A program made the translations under genes and the position numbers. A stretch of DNA of 64,000 nucleotides from Flavobacterium anhuiense (GTDB taxonomy: Bacteria > Bacteroidota > Bacteroidia > Flavobacteriales > Flavobacteriaceae). Positions 43,953 through 53,589 of the stretch are shown piece by piece. Below the pieces are notes generated by a model that worked only from the letters and a program-made list of their open reading frames with translations, was not told the origin of the DNA and made no database searches. Position 1 is the first letter of the stretch. The number at the start of each line of letters is the position of its first letter. The stretch covers positions 372,001 through 436,000 of the forward strand of contig NZ_JUIV01000001.1 in assembly GCF_004151235.1 (NCBI RefSeq), written 5' to 3'.

Positions 43953-44444
43953 ATGAAAAAATTAGGACTTATTCTTATCATGGCGGCGGCCTCGTTTTCA
44001 TCTTATGCGCAGTCTTCTTATAAAGAAGATTTAGAAGTTGTACAAAGTGTTTATGGAAAATCTAAAGCCGATCTGGTAAAGCAGTACATGAATTTGTCAG
44101 ATGCGCAAGCGGCAGCTTTCACTAAAGTTTATGATGACTATGAAACTTCGCGCAAAGCTTTAGGACAGACAAAATTTCAATTGATAAATGATTATGCGGC
44201 AAATTATGAAACTCTAACAGATGCAAAAGCGGATCAATTGGCCAAAGCTACATTGAAAAATCATATTGATTACGAGAAATTGTATTCTAAAACTTATAAC
44301 CAGGCAAAAAAAGCAATTGGTTCTATAAATGCAGCAAAATTTATTCAGCTTGAAGTTTATCTTCAGACTATAATTAGAAGCGAAATTTTAGAAGCAATTC
44401 CGTTTATTGGTGAAATGGATAAAAATAAGACTAAAACGATGTAA
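43953..44444 (+). CDS. Secreted helical protein of unknown function
   Basis: The start is set at MKKLGLILIMAAASFSSYAQ, a clear signal peptide, 21 codons inside the longest frame. The 163-residue product is helical and Ala/Lys/Tyr-rich, with MNLSDAQAAAFTKVYDDYETSRKALG resembling the Spy/CpxP-like pattern of the 29392 gene. A role in envelope stress is possible. It is the last gene of the plus-strand run and has a strong terminator. Confidence 0.65.
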   Translation: MKKLGLILIMAAASFSSYAQSSYKEDLEVVQSVYGKSKADLVKQYMNLSDAQAAAFTKVYDDYETSRKALGQTKFQLINDYAANYETLTDAKADQLAKATLKNHIDYEKLYSKTYNQAKKAIGSINAAKFIQLEVYLQTIIRSEILEAIPFIGEMDKNKTKTM

Positions 44445-44460
44445 AATATTCGTCTAAAAA

Positions 44461-44490
44461 AAAACGGGAATCAATTTGATTCCCGTTTTT
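44461..44490. terminator. Strong bidirectional terminator before the chitinase gene
   Basis: AAAACGGGAATCAA and TTGATTCCCGTTTT form a near-perfect stem with a T run of nine and an A run on the other side. Confidence 0.85.
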
Positions 44491-44492
44491 TT

Positions 44493-45587
44493 TTATTTTT
44501 CAGTTTTAACTTTGTAAATCTCGTTTACCATTCCGTCACGGAAACTATCAAGAGTAAGTTCCCAGAACATAATTCCACCTAATTTTTTTGCTTTTGCATA
44601 TTCAGCTTTAGCTTTGATAGATTTTAAATCATCTGATGTAGCAAAAGTTTTGGTTGATGCATTGTACCAATATGGTGCTTGAGCTTTTTCATCATAAAAA
44701 TATTTCCAGCCGTTTGCTTCTGTGTATGTTGTAGCATAGTTTTTAAAGTCAACACCTTGAAAATGTTCTCCAGCTTGGTACAATCCGTTATTGATGTTTT
44801 CCACGTTTTTCCATTGTCTGGTATAAAATGCACCTCCAATTACCAATTTTTCAGCAGGAACACCTGCTTTTAATAAAAACTCAACAGCTCTGTCTGTAGA
44901 TTCTTCTTTCGGATTTGTGCTATATAATGGCGTATGGTGCCCTGTAACTTTTGAATATCCATTTACTAAATCGTAACTCATGATATTAATGCGGTTTACA
45001 AATGGAGCAACAGCTTTCCAATCTATAGATTCATCCAAGCATTTCTGGAAACCTCCTGCGGCAAAGCTTAATTCATATTTTTTACCTAAAGTGGAACGTA
45101 GTATTTTGATTAGTTCTGTAAAATTAGGTTTGTCGGCAGCTTGGTATAAATGCCCTGGAAGTCCTTCAATTGATGGATATTCCCAATCTAAGTCTAGACC
45201 GTCAATTTTAAAATAATCGCTAACTTCTTTTACAGATTTTGCAAATTTTAAGCGCCCTTCAGCAGTTGAGAATGCTTCTGAACAAGGTTCGCAGCCTCCC
45301 CATCCTCCAAGAGATACAATAATTTTCAATTGTGGATTTTTCGCTTTAAGCGAAACTAAATGCTTAATTGTAATGGAATCTTTAGCAGAATCAACACTTA
45401 GTTTACCATCTTTTAAATGGCAAAAACTAAAAATAATTTGGTTTAGTTTTTCAACTTCATATTTATCAATAAGTTGAGAATCGCCCGTATAATAGGCAAT
45501 AATGTCCATTTTCTTATTTTTCTGTGCAAAGGCAGCAGTAAAGCAAAAGCACAATAAAAATGATGCAATTAGGTTAATTTGTTTCAT
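44493..45587 (-). CDS. Secreted glycoside hydrolase family 18 protein (chitinase-like)
   Basis: The start is set at MKQINLIASFLLCFCFTAAFAQ, a signal peptide, 16 codons inside the longest frame. The 364-residue TIM-barrel has the GH18 motif DGLDLDWEYP, with the catalytic Glu at residue 136 and its helper Asp residues at 134 and 132. A LKIIVSLGGWGG segment (SxGG motif) precedes it. It should cleave beta-1,4-N-acetylglucosamine polymers such as chitin or related glycans in the periplasm or outside the cell. No carbohydrate-binding module or type IX sorting domain is attached. Confidence 0.92.
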   Translation of the reverse strand: MKQINLIASFLLCFCFTAAFAQKNKKMDIIAYYTGDSQLIDKYEVEKLNQIIFSFCHLKDGKLSVDSAKDSITIKHLVSLKAKNPQLKIIVSLGGWGGCEPCSEAFSTAEGRLKFAKSVKEVSDYFKIDGLDLDWEYPSIEGLPGHLYQAADKPNFTELIKILRSTLGKKYELSFAAGGFQKCLDESIDWKAVAPFVNRINIMSYDLVNGYSKVTGHHTPLYSTNPKEESTDRAVEFLLKAGVPAEKLVIGGAFYTRQWKNVENINNGLYQAGEHFQGVDFKNYATTYTEANGWKYFYDEKAQAPYWYNASTKTFATSDDLKSIKAKAEYAKAKKLGGIMFWELTLDSFRDGMVNEIYKVKTEK

Positions 45588-45753
45588 TATTTTGTTTTTT
45601 ATAGTTTTTAGAACGTTAAATATACTGTAATACATTTGATGTTTAACTATTCTGTATAAGTCTTAAAGCTAATTTTAACAAATATTTTGCAAATAACTGC
45701 AAAAATATTGCGTCGTGTAAGAAATATCTTTTGCTGAGAGTATAACAAAAAAT

Positions 45754-45785
45754 AAACCCGCGCAGTTTCGGACTTGCGCGGGTTT
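45754..45785. terminator. GC-rich bidirectional terminator
   Basis: AAACCCGCGCA and TGCGCGGGTTT pair around a ten-base loop. It closes the minus-strand acyl-CoA dehydrogenase operon. Confidence 0.8.
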
Positions 45786-45818
45786 ATAACAAATTAAAAG
45801 CTAAAAACTATTTTGAAA

Positions 45819-47609
45819 TTAGAAGCAGTATGTGTTTTCTGCTACTAATTTTGTTGCAATTTTTTCTCTAAGTGCCACAACATTTGGCAGGTTAGTATAT
45901 TTAGTGAAACGTTTAAGTCCCATTAACATCATACGTTGTTCGTCACCTTCAGCAAAAGAAGCAATTCCTTCTTTTCCTCTTAAGTTTACAATATCAACCG
46001 CTTTGTATAAGTATAATTTTGCCATAGCAATTTGCTCCTGAACTTTGTCTTCGCCTTGAGCTTTTGCTAATTTTTCAGTTCTCAAAATAGTACTTTCAGC
46101 CATGTAGATTTCGATTAAGATATCAGCAGCAGCCATTAATAACTGTTGATGAGAATCTAATTCTGGTCCGTATTTTTGAACAGCGCTTCCAGCAACCATT
46201 AAGAAAACCTTTTTCAAGTTAGCTACGATTACTTTTTCTTCAGAGAATAATTCAGAGTAGTCTGGAGTATCAAAAGATGGAATTCCCATTAATTCTTCCT
46301 GAACTTTCATTGCTGGTCCAAGTAAATCAACGTGTCCTTTCATTGCTTTTTTGATTAGCATCCCTACAGAAAGCATTCTGTTGATTTCGTTTGTACCTTC
46401 ATAGATACGAGCGATACGAGCATCTCTCCAAGCACTTTCCATCGGAGTATCTTCAGAGAATCCCATTCCACCAAAAACCTGAATACCTTCGTCAGAACAG
46501 TTTTGAACGTCTTCAGAAACCGCTACTTTCAAGATAGAACACTCGATTGCATATTCTTCAACACCTTTCAACTCTGCTTCTTGATGAGAAGTTCCTTCTG
46601 CTTCACGAGCAGCGATTCTGTCTTCGATATCTTTTGCAGCACGGTAAGAAGCACTTTCTCCAGCGTAAGCATTAGTTGCCATTTCAGCTAATTTAGAACG
46701 GATAGCTCCAAAAGATGAAATAGAAGTGTTGAACTGAATTCTTTCGTTAGCATATTTTACAGCTCCAGAAGTAACTCTTCTTTGAGCATCTAAACAAGCA
46801 GCAGCCAATTTAATACGACCAACGTTCAAAGCGTTCATTGCGATCTTGAAACCGTTTCCTCTTTCAGACAACATGTTTTCAACTGGAACTTTTGTTTCGT
46901 TGAAGAAAACCTGACGAGTAGAAGAAGCACGGATTCCTAATTTATGCTCTTCTTCATTCATAGAAATTCCGTTTGAAGGATCATTTTCTACAATGAAACC
47001 TGTAATGTTTTTATCATCTCCAATACGAGCAAAAACGATGAATAAGCTGCAGAAACCTGCATTCGAAATCCACATTTTTTGCCCTGTAATTAGATAATGA
47101 GTTCCGTCTTCAGATAAAACAGCTTTTGTTTTTCCTGAGTTTGCATCAGATCCTGCACCTGGCTCAGTTAAGCAATAAGCTCCAAACCATTCTCCAGAAG
47201 CCAATTTCGGAACGTATTTTTTCTTTTGTTCTTCAGTACCATAAAGTGTAATTGGCATAGTTCCAATTCCAGTATGAGCACCAAAAGCAGTTGAGAAAGA
47301 ACCTGTTGCTCCAGAAATGTAGTCGCAAACTAACATTGTAGAAACAAATCCCATTCCTAATCCGCCGTATTCTTCTGGAACTGCAACTCCAAGAAGTCCA
47401 AGTTCTCCAGCCTTACGCATAGAAGCTTCTGTATAAGCGTAATCTTTTTTCTCAAAACGATCTTTATGCGCCCATAATTCTTTGTCAACGAACTCTTTTA
47501 CAGAGTCACGCATCATTAACTGCTCTTCAGAGAAATCTTCTGGTGTGAAGATATCCTCGCATTTTGTTTCTTTTACTAGGAATTGACCTCCTCTTGTTTT
47601 GTCGCTCAT
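45819..47609 (-). CDS. Acyl-CoA dehydrogenase with C-terminal extension
   Basis: The start is set at MSDKTRGGQFLVKE, 16 codons inside the longest frame. The 596-residue flavoenzyme has the acyl-CoA dehydrogenase signature GAYCLTEPGAGSDA and QKMWISNAGF. A conserved FGGMGFSEDTPMESAWRDARIARIYEGTNEI segment follows, the FAD and catalytic region. A C-terminal helical extension (about 430-596) makes it like the long VLCAD-type enzymes of Bacteroidetes. It performs the first oxidation of fatty-acid beta-oxidation. It is the last gene of the fad operon. Confidence 0.93.
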   Translation of the reverse strand: MSDKTRGGQFLVKETKCEDIFTPEDFSEEQLMMRDSVKEFVDKELWAHKDRFEKKDYAYTEASMRKAGELGLLGVAVPEEYGGLGMGFVSTMLVCDYISGATGSFSTAFGAHTGIGTMPITLYGTEEQKKKYVPKLASGEWFGAYCLTEPGAGSDANSGKTKAVLSEDGTHYLITGQKMWISNAGFCSLFIVFARIGDDKNITGFIVENDPSNGISMNEEEHKLGIRASSTRQVFFNETKVPVENMLSERGNGFKIAMNALNVGRIKLAAACLDAQRRVTSGAVKYANERIQFNTSISSFGAIRSKLAEMATNAYAGESASYRAAKDIEDRIAAREAEGTSHQEAELKGVEEYAIECSILKVAVSEDVQNCSDEGIQVFGGMGFSEDTPMESAWRDARIARIYEGTNEINRMLSVGMLIKKAMKGHVDLLGPAMKVQEELMGIPSFDTPDYSELFSEEKVIVANLKKVFLMVAGSAVQKYGPELDSHQQLLMAAADILIEIYMAESTILRTEKLAKAQGEDKVQEQIAMAKLYLYKAVDIVNLRGKEGIASFAEGDEQRMMLMGLKRFTKYTNLPNVVALREKIATKLVAENTYCF

Positions 47610-47666
47610 GACTTTTTTGTTTTTTAGATTGATAAGATGAAAAGAGGCAAGAAGCAAGAAGAAAGA

Positions 47667-48017
47667 TTAATTTAACTTGCTTATAAAGCCTGAAGTCATC
47701 CTTTGAAATTCAATTATTTTGTTTTCTAATTTTTCTGTTTTTTCTTTTGTTAAATAGTCGTTTTGACAAGCTATCAACAATTGTGTCTGTAATTCAAATG
47801 ACGAGCCTAAACTAATATTCAAATAATGTTGAAAGTGTTTATTCCCTCTGTTAGAGCCTTCAGCAATATTAGAAGGCATTGAAACAGAACATCGATTCAT
47901 TTGATTTGACAAACTATAGGTTTCTGATTTTGGAAAAGTAGATGTTAGTTTATAGATATCATTTGTAATTTCCATAGCTAAAATCCAAATTTTCAAATTC
48001 TTGAAATTGTGTTTCAT
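47667..48017 (-). CDS. Four-helix-bundle protein (23S rRNA intervening-sequence family)
   Basis: The 116-residue protein matches the family found inside 23S rRNA intervening sequences and free in many genomes. It has FKNLKIWILAMEI at the start, FPKSETYSLSNQMNRCSVSMPSNIAEGSNR in the middle and LGSSFELQTQLLIA. It forms a homopentameric helical bundle in solved relatives; its biochemical role is not known. It sits between the thiolase and acyl-CoA dehydrogenase genes of a beta-oxidation operon, flanked by short repeated sequences, so it looks like an insertion. Confidence 0.88.
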   Translation of the reverse strand: MKHNFKNLKIWILAMEITNDIYKLTSTFPKSETYSLSNQMNRCSVSMPSNIAEGSNRGNKHFQHYLNISLGSSFELQTQLLIACQNDYLTKEKTEKLENKIIEFQRMTSGFISKLN

Positions 48018-48145
48018 GTTTTTTGAGGCAAGATAAGAAGAAAAATTAAATGTAGGTTTTTTACTACTTTTTAAAAATCCATTTCAGACTAACTTTTCAT
48101 CCCAAACAGAAAGTCTTTCCTCTTGCTTCTTTCCTCTAAAAAGTC

Positions 48146-49327
48146 TTATAAAACCTCGTAGATCCCAGCGCTTCCTTGCCCAGTTCCCACACACATAGAA
48201 ACGATTCCGTATTTGTTACCTCTGCGTTTCATCTCATCAAATAACTGAACAGAAAGTTTAGCTCCTGTACATCCTAGAGGGTGTCCTAAAGAGATTGCTC
48301 CACCGTTTACGTTTACGATTTCTGGGTTAATGTTTAATTCGCGAGTAACGGCTAAAGCTTGTGAAGCAAAAGCCTCGTTTAACTCAATTAATTCGATATC
48401 GTTTAATGTTAGTCCAGCTTGTTTTAATGCTTTCGGAATTGCTTTTACAGGACCAATACCCATGATTCTTGGTTCAACACCAGAAGAAGCAAAGTTTACT
48501 AGACGTGCGATCGGCTCAAGGTTTAACTCTTTTACCATTTCTTCGCTCATGATTAAAACGAAAGCAGCACCGTCGCTCATTTGAGAGGAGTTTCCAGCTG
48601 TTACACTTCCGTCAGCAGCAAAAACGGGTCTTAAACCTGCTAAAGCTTCTTTAGAAGTTCCTGCTCTTGGTCCTTCGTCTTTATTTACAACGTATGATTT
48701 TGTTTCTTTTTTACCATTTTCATTGATGAAAGTCTGCTCAACAGTAATAGGAACGATTTGTTTGTCAAATTTTCCTTCTGCTTGCGCTTTCAATGCTTTC
48801 ATGTGAGAGTTGTATGCAAACTCATCCTGATCTTCTCTTGAGATTTTATATTGGTTCGCCACCGCTTCAGCAGTTAAACCCATTCCCCAGTAATAATCTT
48901 CGTGACCAGCAGCAGCAACTTTATAATCTGGGGTTGGTTTGTAACCTCCCATTGGAATATAACTCATACTTTCTGCACCACCGGCAATGATACAATCTGC
49001 CATTCCTGATTGGATTTTAGCAGTAGCCATTCCGATAGTTTCTAATCCAGATGCGCAATAACGGTTTACTGTAACCCCAGGAACATCTTCCACTTTTAAT
49101 CCCATTAAAGAGATCAAACGTCCAACGTTAAGACCTTGTTCTGCTTCCGGCATGGCATTTCCTACCATAACGTCGTCGATACGTTTTTTGTCGAAATTTG
49201 GCAGCTCTTCCATCATAAACTGAATGGTTTCTGCAGCTAATTCATCAGGTCTTTTGAATCTAAAAACACCTTTTGGAGCTTTTCCAACTGCTGTTCTATA
49301 TGCTTTTACTATATATGCTGTTTTCAT
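48146..49327 (-). CDS. fadA: Acetyl-CoA C-acyltransferase (thiolase)
   Basis: The start is set at MKTAYIVKAYRTAVGKA, 18 codons inside the longest frame. The 393-residue enzyme has the nucleophilic cysteine in VNRYCASGLETIG (near residue 89), the NGGAISLGHPLGCTGA motif with the general-base histidine, and the second cysteine in MCVGTGQGSAGI. It cleaves 3-ketoacyl-CoA in beta-oxidation. It lies directly downstream of the FadB-like gene on the same strand. Confidence 0.95.
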   Translation of the reverse strand: MKTAYIVKAYRTAVGKAPKGVFRFKRPDELAAETIQFMMEELPNFDKKRIDDVMVGNAMPEAEQGLNVGRLISLMGLKVEDVPGVTVNRYCASGLETIGMATAKIQSGMADCIIAGGAESMSYIPMGGYKPTPDYKVAAAGHEDYYWGMGLTAEAVANQYKISREDQDEFAYNSHMKALKAQAEGKFDKQIVPITVEQTFINENGKKETKSYVVNKDEGPRAGTSKEALAGLRPVFAADGSVTAGNSSQMSDGAAFVLIMSEEMVKELNLEPIARLVNFASSGVEPRIMGIGPVKAIPKALKQAGLTLNDIELIELNEAFASQALAVTRELNINPEIVNVNGGAISLGHPLGCTGAKLSVQLFDEMKRRGNKYGIVSMCVGTGQGSAGIYEVL

Positions 49328-49344
49328 TTGTTTTTGTTTTTTAA

Positions 49345-49425
49345 GATTGGTAGAAGAAAGATGCAAGAAGCAAGATTTCAAAACAGAGTTTTGTCTTTTC
49401 TCTTGCTTCTTTCTTCTTTTATCTA
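49345..49425. repeat. Inverted AAGAAGCAAGA-type repeat between fad genes
   Basis: GAAGAAAGATGCAAGAAGCA on one side and TCTTGCTTCTTTCTTCTTTT on the other can pair into a hairpin around a Phe-like AT-rich centre. Related AAGAAGCAAGA strings recur at 47645-47665 and 48115-48135, the other gaps of this operon. Confidence 0.55.
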
Positions 49426-49430
49426 TTTTT

Positions 49431-51821
49431 CTAGTTACGAAGCGGTTTTCCTTTAGTCAACATGTATTGAATTCTCTCTAAAGTCTTACGCTCTGTACAT
49501 AAACTCAAGAAAGCTTCACGTTCGATATCTAATAAATATTGTTCAGATACTAAAGTTGCTTCAGATAAATCACCACCAGCCATTACATAAGCCAGTTTGT
49601 TGGCGATTTTCTTATCGTGCTCAGAAATGTATTTTCCAGCTTGCATTTGATCTGTTCCAACTAAGAACATACCTAAAGCTTGTTTTCCTAGAACTTTAAT
49701 ATCATTTCTTCTGATTGGTTGTGTATAACCAGCTTCAGCCATTAACAACGCATGTTTTTTAGCTTCAGCGATCTGACGATCTTTGTTTACTACGATAATG
49801 TCTTTTCCATGTTGAAGAAGTCCAGTATCAAAAGCTTCATAACCAGAAGTCGAAACTTTAGCCATTGCGATTGTCAAGAAATACTCTTGAAGAACATTTA
49901 ATTCCACATCATTTTTACGGAATAAATCAGATGCTCTTAAAGTCATTTCTTTAGATCCACCACCACCAGGGATAACTCCAACACCGAATTCAACTAATCC
50001 CATGTAAGTTTCGGCAGCAGCAACTACTTTATCAGCGTGTAAGCTCATTTCGCATCCACCGCCAAAAGTCATTCCGTGAGGCGCTACTACAACTGGAATT
50101 GAAGAATAACGAACACGCATCATCGTATCTTGAAACAATTTAATTGCCATATTCAATTCGTCGTATTCTTGCTCAACTGCCATCATGAAAATCATTCCGA
50201 TATTAGCTCCAACAGAGAAATTCGCTGCTTGATTTCCAATAACTAAACCTTGGTGTTCTTTTTCTGCTAATTCAATTGCTTTATTGATTGCCGAAAGAAC
50301 GTCACCGCCAATAGTATTCATTTTAGATTGGAATTCTAAATTCAAAATTCCGTCTCCTAAATCCTGAATAATTGCGCCACTGTTGCTCCAAACTTTTTTG
50401 CTTTCGCGAATGTTGTTTAGAATAATGAATGAATCTTGTCCAGGAACTTTTTCTTGTGATTTTGTTGGAATGTTGTAGAAATAAGTAGCGCCTTCTTTTA
50501 CAGTATAAAAACTTTTGCTTCCAGAAGCCAACATTTCGTTTACCCATGCAGCAGGCTCTAAACCTTCTGCTTTCATGATTTCAATTCCTTTTTCAACACC
50601 AATAGCATCCCAGATTTCGAATGGACCATTTTCCCATCCAAAACCAGCTTTCATGGCGTCGTCAATTTTGTAGAATTCGTCTGTGATTTCAGGAACTCTG
50701 TTAGAAACGTAAGCAAACATTCCAGCGAAACTCTTACGGTAGAATTCTCCCGCTTTGTCTGTTCCTTTCACTAAAACTTTAAAACGATTGATCGGTTTAT
50801 CGATAGTTTTAGTTAATTCTAAAGTTGCAAAATTTGCTTTTTTTGCAGCTCTATATTCTAATGTATCTAAGTCTAAAGAAAGAATATCTTTATCGACTTT
50901 TTTGTAGAAACCTTGTCCAGTTTTACTTCCTAACCAATTGTTCTCCATCATTTTGTTGATGAAATCCGGAAGTTTAAACAATTCGTGTTGTTCGTCGTTC
51001 GGGCAGTTTTCGTAAATACCATTGGCAACGTGTACCAAAGTATCCAAACCAACAACGTCAACTGTACGGAAAGTAGCCGATTTTGGACGACCGATTACCG
51101 GACCAGTCAATTTATCAACTTCTTCAATCGTTAATCCCATTTCTTTTACTAAATGGAATAAACTTTGGATTCCGTAAATCCCAATTCTGTTTCCAATAAA
51201 CGCCGGAGTATCTTTAGCAACAACCGAAGTTTTTCCTAAGAATTTAGATCCGTAATCGTTTAAGAAATCCAATACTTCAGTAGAAGTTTTTGGACCAGGA
51301 ATAATTTCAAATAATTTTAAGTAACGCGCAGGGTTAAAAAAGTGAGTTCCGCAGAAATGCTGTTGAAAATCTTCGCTTCTTCCTTCACTCATAAAGTGAA
51401 TTGGAATACCCGAAGTGTTTGAAGTAACTAAAGTTCCCGGTTTACGGAATTTGTCGATTTGTTCAAAAACTAATTTCTTAATGTCTAAACGCTCAACAAC
51501 AACCTCGATAATCCAGTCAACATTAGCAATTTTTGCCATATCATCTGTAGTATTTCCAGTAGTGATTCGGCTTGCGAATTTCTGACTGTAAATAGGAGAT
51601 GGTTTCGATTTTAATGAATTCGCCAAATGTTCGTTTACCACACGGTTGCGAACGGCTTTACTTTCAAGTGTTAATCCTTTTTTAGCTTCAGCTTCGGTCA
51701 GTTCACGCGGTACAATGTCCAGAAGTAAAACTTCGACACCAATGTTAGCAAAATGACAAGCTATACCTGAACCCATAATTCCGGATCCAATTACAGCAAC
51801 TTTTTTAATTGTGCGTTTCAT
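49431..51821 (-). CDS. fadB: 3-hydroxyacyl-CoA dehydrogenase / enoyl-CoA hydratase fusion (FadB/FadN-like)
   Basis: The 796-residue bifunctional enzyme has the order dehydrogenase then hydratase. The N-terminal NAD-binding domain starts KKVAVIGSGIMGSGIACHFA (about 6-25). It is followed by the hydroxyacyl-CoA dehydrogenase helical domains (to about 470) and a crotonase domain (about 480-700) with the oxyanion loop GMTFGGGCEMSLHAD and GLVEFGVGVIPGGGG. This order is that of FadN of Bacillus, not of E. coli FadB. It does the middle two steps of beta-oxidation. The MarR gene lies 35 bases upstream and the thiolase downstream. Confidence 0.92.
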   Translation of the reverse strand: MKRTIKKVAVIGSGIMGSGIACHFANIGVEVLLLDIVPRELTEAEAKKGLTLESKAVRNRVVNEHLANSLKSKPSPIYSQKFASRITTGNTTDDMAKIANVDWIIEVVVERLDIKKLVFEQIDKFRKPGTLVTSNTSGIPIHFMSEGRSEDFQQHFCGTHFFNPARYLKLFEIIPGPKTSTEVLDFLNDYGSKFLGKTSVVAKDTPAFIGNRIGIYGIQSLFHLVKEMGLTIEEVDKLTGPVIGRPKSATFRTVDVVGLDTLVHVANGIYENCPNDEQHELFKLPDFINKMMENNWLGSKTGQGFYKKVDKDILSLDLDTLEYRAAKKANFATLELTKTIDKPINRFKVLVKGTDKAGEFYRKSFAGMFAYVSNRVPEITDEFYKIDDAMKAGFGWENGPFEIWDAIGVEKGIEIMKAEGLEPAAWVNEMLASGSKSFYTVKEGATYFYNIPTKSQEKVPGQDSFIILNNIRESKKVWSNSGAIIQDLGDGILNLEFQSKMNTIGGDVLSAINKAIELAEKEHQGLVIGNQAANFSVGANIGMIFMMAVEQEYDELNMAIKLFQDTMMRVRYSSIPVVVAPHGMTFGGGCEMSLHADKVVAAAETYMGLVEFGVGVIPGGGGSKEMTLRASDLFRKNDVELNVLQEYFLTIAMAKVSTSGYEAFDTGLLQHGKDIIVVNKDRQIAEAKKHALLMAEAGYTQPIRRNDIKVLGKQALGMFLVGTDQMQAGKYISEHDKKIANKLAYVMAGGDLSEATLVSEQYLLDIEREAFLSLCTERKTLERIQYMLTKGKPLRN

Positions 51822-51856
51822 ACTTGTTATTATTTGTTTGTAGGAGGAAAAGAATA

Positions 51857-52315
51857 TTATTCTTTTTCTGTGTTTTCTGTTTGATTAAATATGTTTTTAT
51901 CATGAATCAGTTCGTTGATGATTTCAGAAACTTCGATAAAATGATTCAGTTTTTCTTCTGAGACATGCTTTCTAACGGTTTCATTAAACTTTAGAACTGT
52001 ATTTTTAGATAAATCTCTTTTTTCTTTGCCAAACTCGGTCAGATAGATCAAAACGCCTCTTCCGTCGCTTGGATTTTTTTTGCGAACAATCAAACCTTTT
52101 TCTTCCATAGATTTTAAGGTTCTTGTTAAGCTGGTGGCTTCCATTCCCATTCTTGGGCCAAGAGCCGTTGACGGAGTTCCTTCTTCCTTGTCCATACTTA
52201 AAAGAGCAAATCCTGTTGCCATTGTTGCATCGTATTTAGCAGCTTCTTCATTATACATTCTTGAAACAGCTTGCCATGTTGCTCTCAAAATATAATCTAT
52301 CGTTTTGTCTTTCAT
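51857..52315 (-). CDS. MarR-family transcriptional regulator of the beta-oxidation operon
   Basis: The 152-residue protein has a MarR winged helix (about 40-115). LGPRMGMEATSLTRTLKSMEEKGLIVRKKNPSDGRGVLIYLTEFG shows the recognition helix and the wing with the D-x-R motif. It is the first gene of the fad operon and probably represses it, with an acyl-CoA as inducer by analogy with FadR-type control. The start giving MKDKTIDYILRATW fits the family. Confidence 0.9.
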   Translation of the reverse strand: MKDKTIDYILRATWQAVSRMYNEEAAKYDATMATGFALLSMDKEEGTPSTALGPRMGMEATSLTRTLKSMEEKGLIVRKKNPSDGRGVLIYLTEFGKEKRDLSKNTVLKFNETVRKHVSEEKLNHFIEVSEIINELIHDKNIFNQTENTEKE

Positions 52316-52536
52316 AGGTAACTATATCGATTTCAAATATAATTAAAAAATACTATGCATGCATATAATTTTTTAATAATTTTTTGGTTAGTTATAAAAT
52401 ATCCCTGATTTAGAGGGTTTTGGTTGTTTATTTTAAGTGTAATATACTATTCTTTTTTTAGATTTTAACATTTTTAATGGTGTAAAAATCCTTTTTTAGT
52501 TTTTAAAACGCATTTAATTCTGTATTCTGTAAAAAA

Positions 52537-53574
52537 TTATGCATTTATTTCAGTTGGTTTTTCTGAATCGTAGCGTGAAATAGCATCCTGAAGTATCTTT
52601 TTCATGCGATTTCTCAGACCTTCTGGCCTTAAAATTTCAAGACAGCTTCCAAAACCTAATAAAAGCCTTTCCATTTCGTAATTTGGTATTACATATATAT
52701 GTATAATAACACTTCCGTCTTCATTTTCTTTAATTAGGCGTTGAGAAGTATGCAAAGGTTTGGTAATCACATAAGGCGCATTCGAAGCATCGACCCATAA
52801 TTCAATTCGTCTTGCATTCAATCCGGAATTTACTGTAACACCAATTACATCCTTATAATATAGGTCAGCATCAAAATCTTCTTCTAAATAAGGATGATTA
52901 AAATCGTAATCAATAGAAATGATTCTGTCCAAAGCTAAATTGGTAATAGGTTGTGACGCTTTTTTCTTTCCAATCAAAAACCAACGGTTATTGAATTCCT
53001 TCAATATAAAAGGATGAAAATGGAATTTTGTTTCTTCGGCAGATTTAAAAGATTTATAAGTAATAATGAGCACCATTTTTTTGATAATTGCCTGATATAT
53101 TTCGTCCAGATAATGCAGTCCTTTTAGTTTTTCATTTTTATCCAGATAAATTACAGGTTTGGTATGCGATTTCTCAGCATAGATTTTATCTTCCAAACGT
53201 TGTAAAATATCTGATACATCATTAAATAGAGAGAAATCTTTAAATTGTTTCAGCATCGAAACCGTTTCTGTCAAAACATTCATATCAGTTTCCGTAAGTG
53301 GAATATCGGTTATCGAAAAATCGTCGTCTTCATATTTATAATACTTTTTGTCGTAAACCACGATTGGTGCATTATAACCGAGTTTTTCACTTCGCATTAA
53401 TTGAATATCCATCTGAATGGTTCGTTTGCTGATTGGGTTCTGGCGACCTTCGTATTCAAATAAAGCTTCAGAACATTCTTCGATTAAATCTTCGAGTGTC
53501 CATTGCCTGTATTTATTTTGAAGGCATTTATCGATTGTTTTGTACCGAATTAAGGCGTTTTTGTTTTGTGACAT
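52537..53574 (-). CDS. WYL-domain transcriptional regulator next to the RtcB locus
   Basis: The 345-residue protein has an N-terminal helix-turn-helix (about 10-80, YKTIDKCLQNKYRQWTLEDLIEEC). A WYL domain follows (about 140-230), containing IIKKMVLIITYKSF, RWFLIGKK and NLALDRIISID, with a C-terminal WCX-type extension (about 250-340). WYL domains sense ligands, often nucleic-acid-derived, and control DNA-repair, defence and RNA-related genes. It is divergently oriented relative to the rtcB group, with an HD-fold gene between. It is the natural candidate to regulate that locus, which is inference. Confidence 0.87.
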   Translation of the reverse strand: MSQNKNALIRYKTIDKCLQNKYRQWTLEDLIEECSEALFEYEGRQNPISKRTIQMDIQLMRSEKLGYNAPIVVYDKKYYKYEDDDFSITDIPLTETDMNVLTETVSMLKQFKDFSLFNDVSDILQRLEDKIYAEKSHTKPVIYLDKNEKLKGLHYLDEIYQAIIKKMVLIITYKSFKSAEETKFHFHPFILKEFNNRWFLIGKKKASQPITNLALDRIISIDYDFNHPYLEEDFDADLYYKDVIGVTVNSGLNARRIELWVDASNAPYVITKPLHTSQRLIKENEDGSVIIHIYVIPNYEMERLLLGFGSCLEILRPEGLRNRMKKILQDAISRYDSEKPTEINA

Positions 53575-53589
53575 TGGTTGCGTTGTTTA

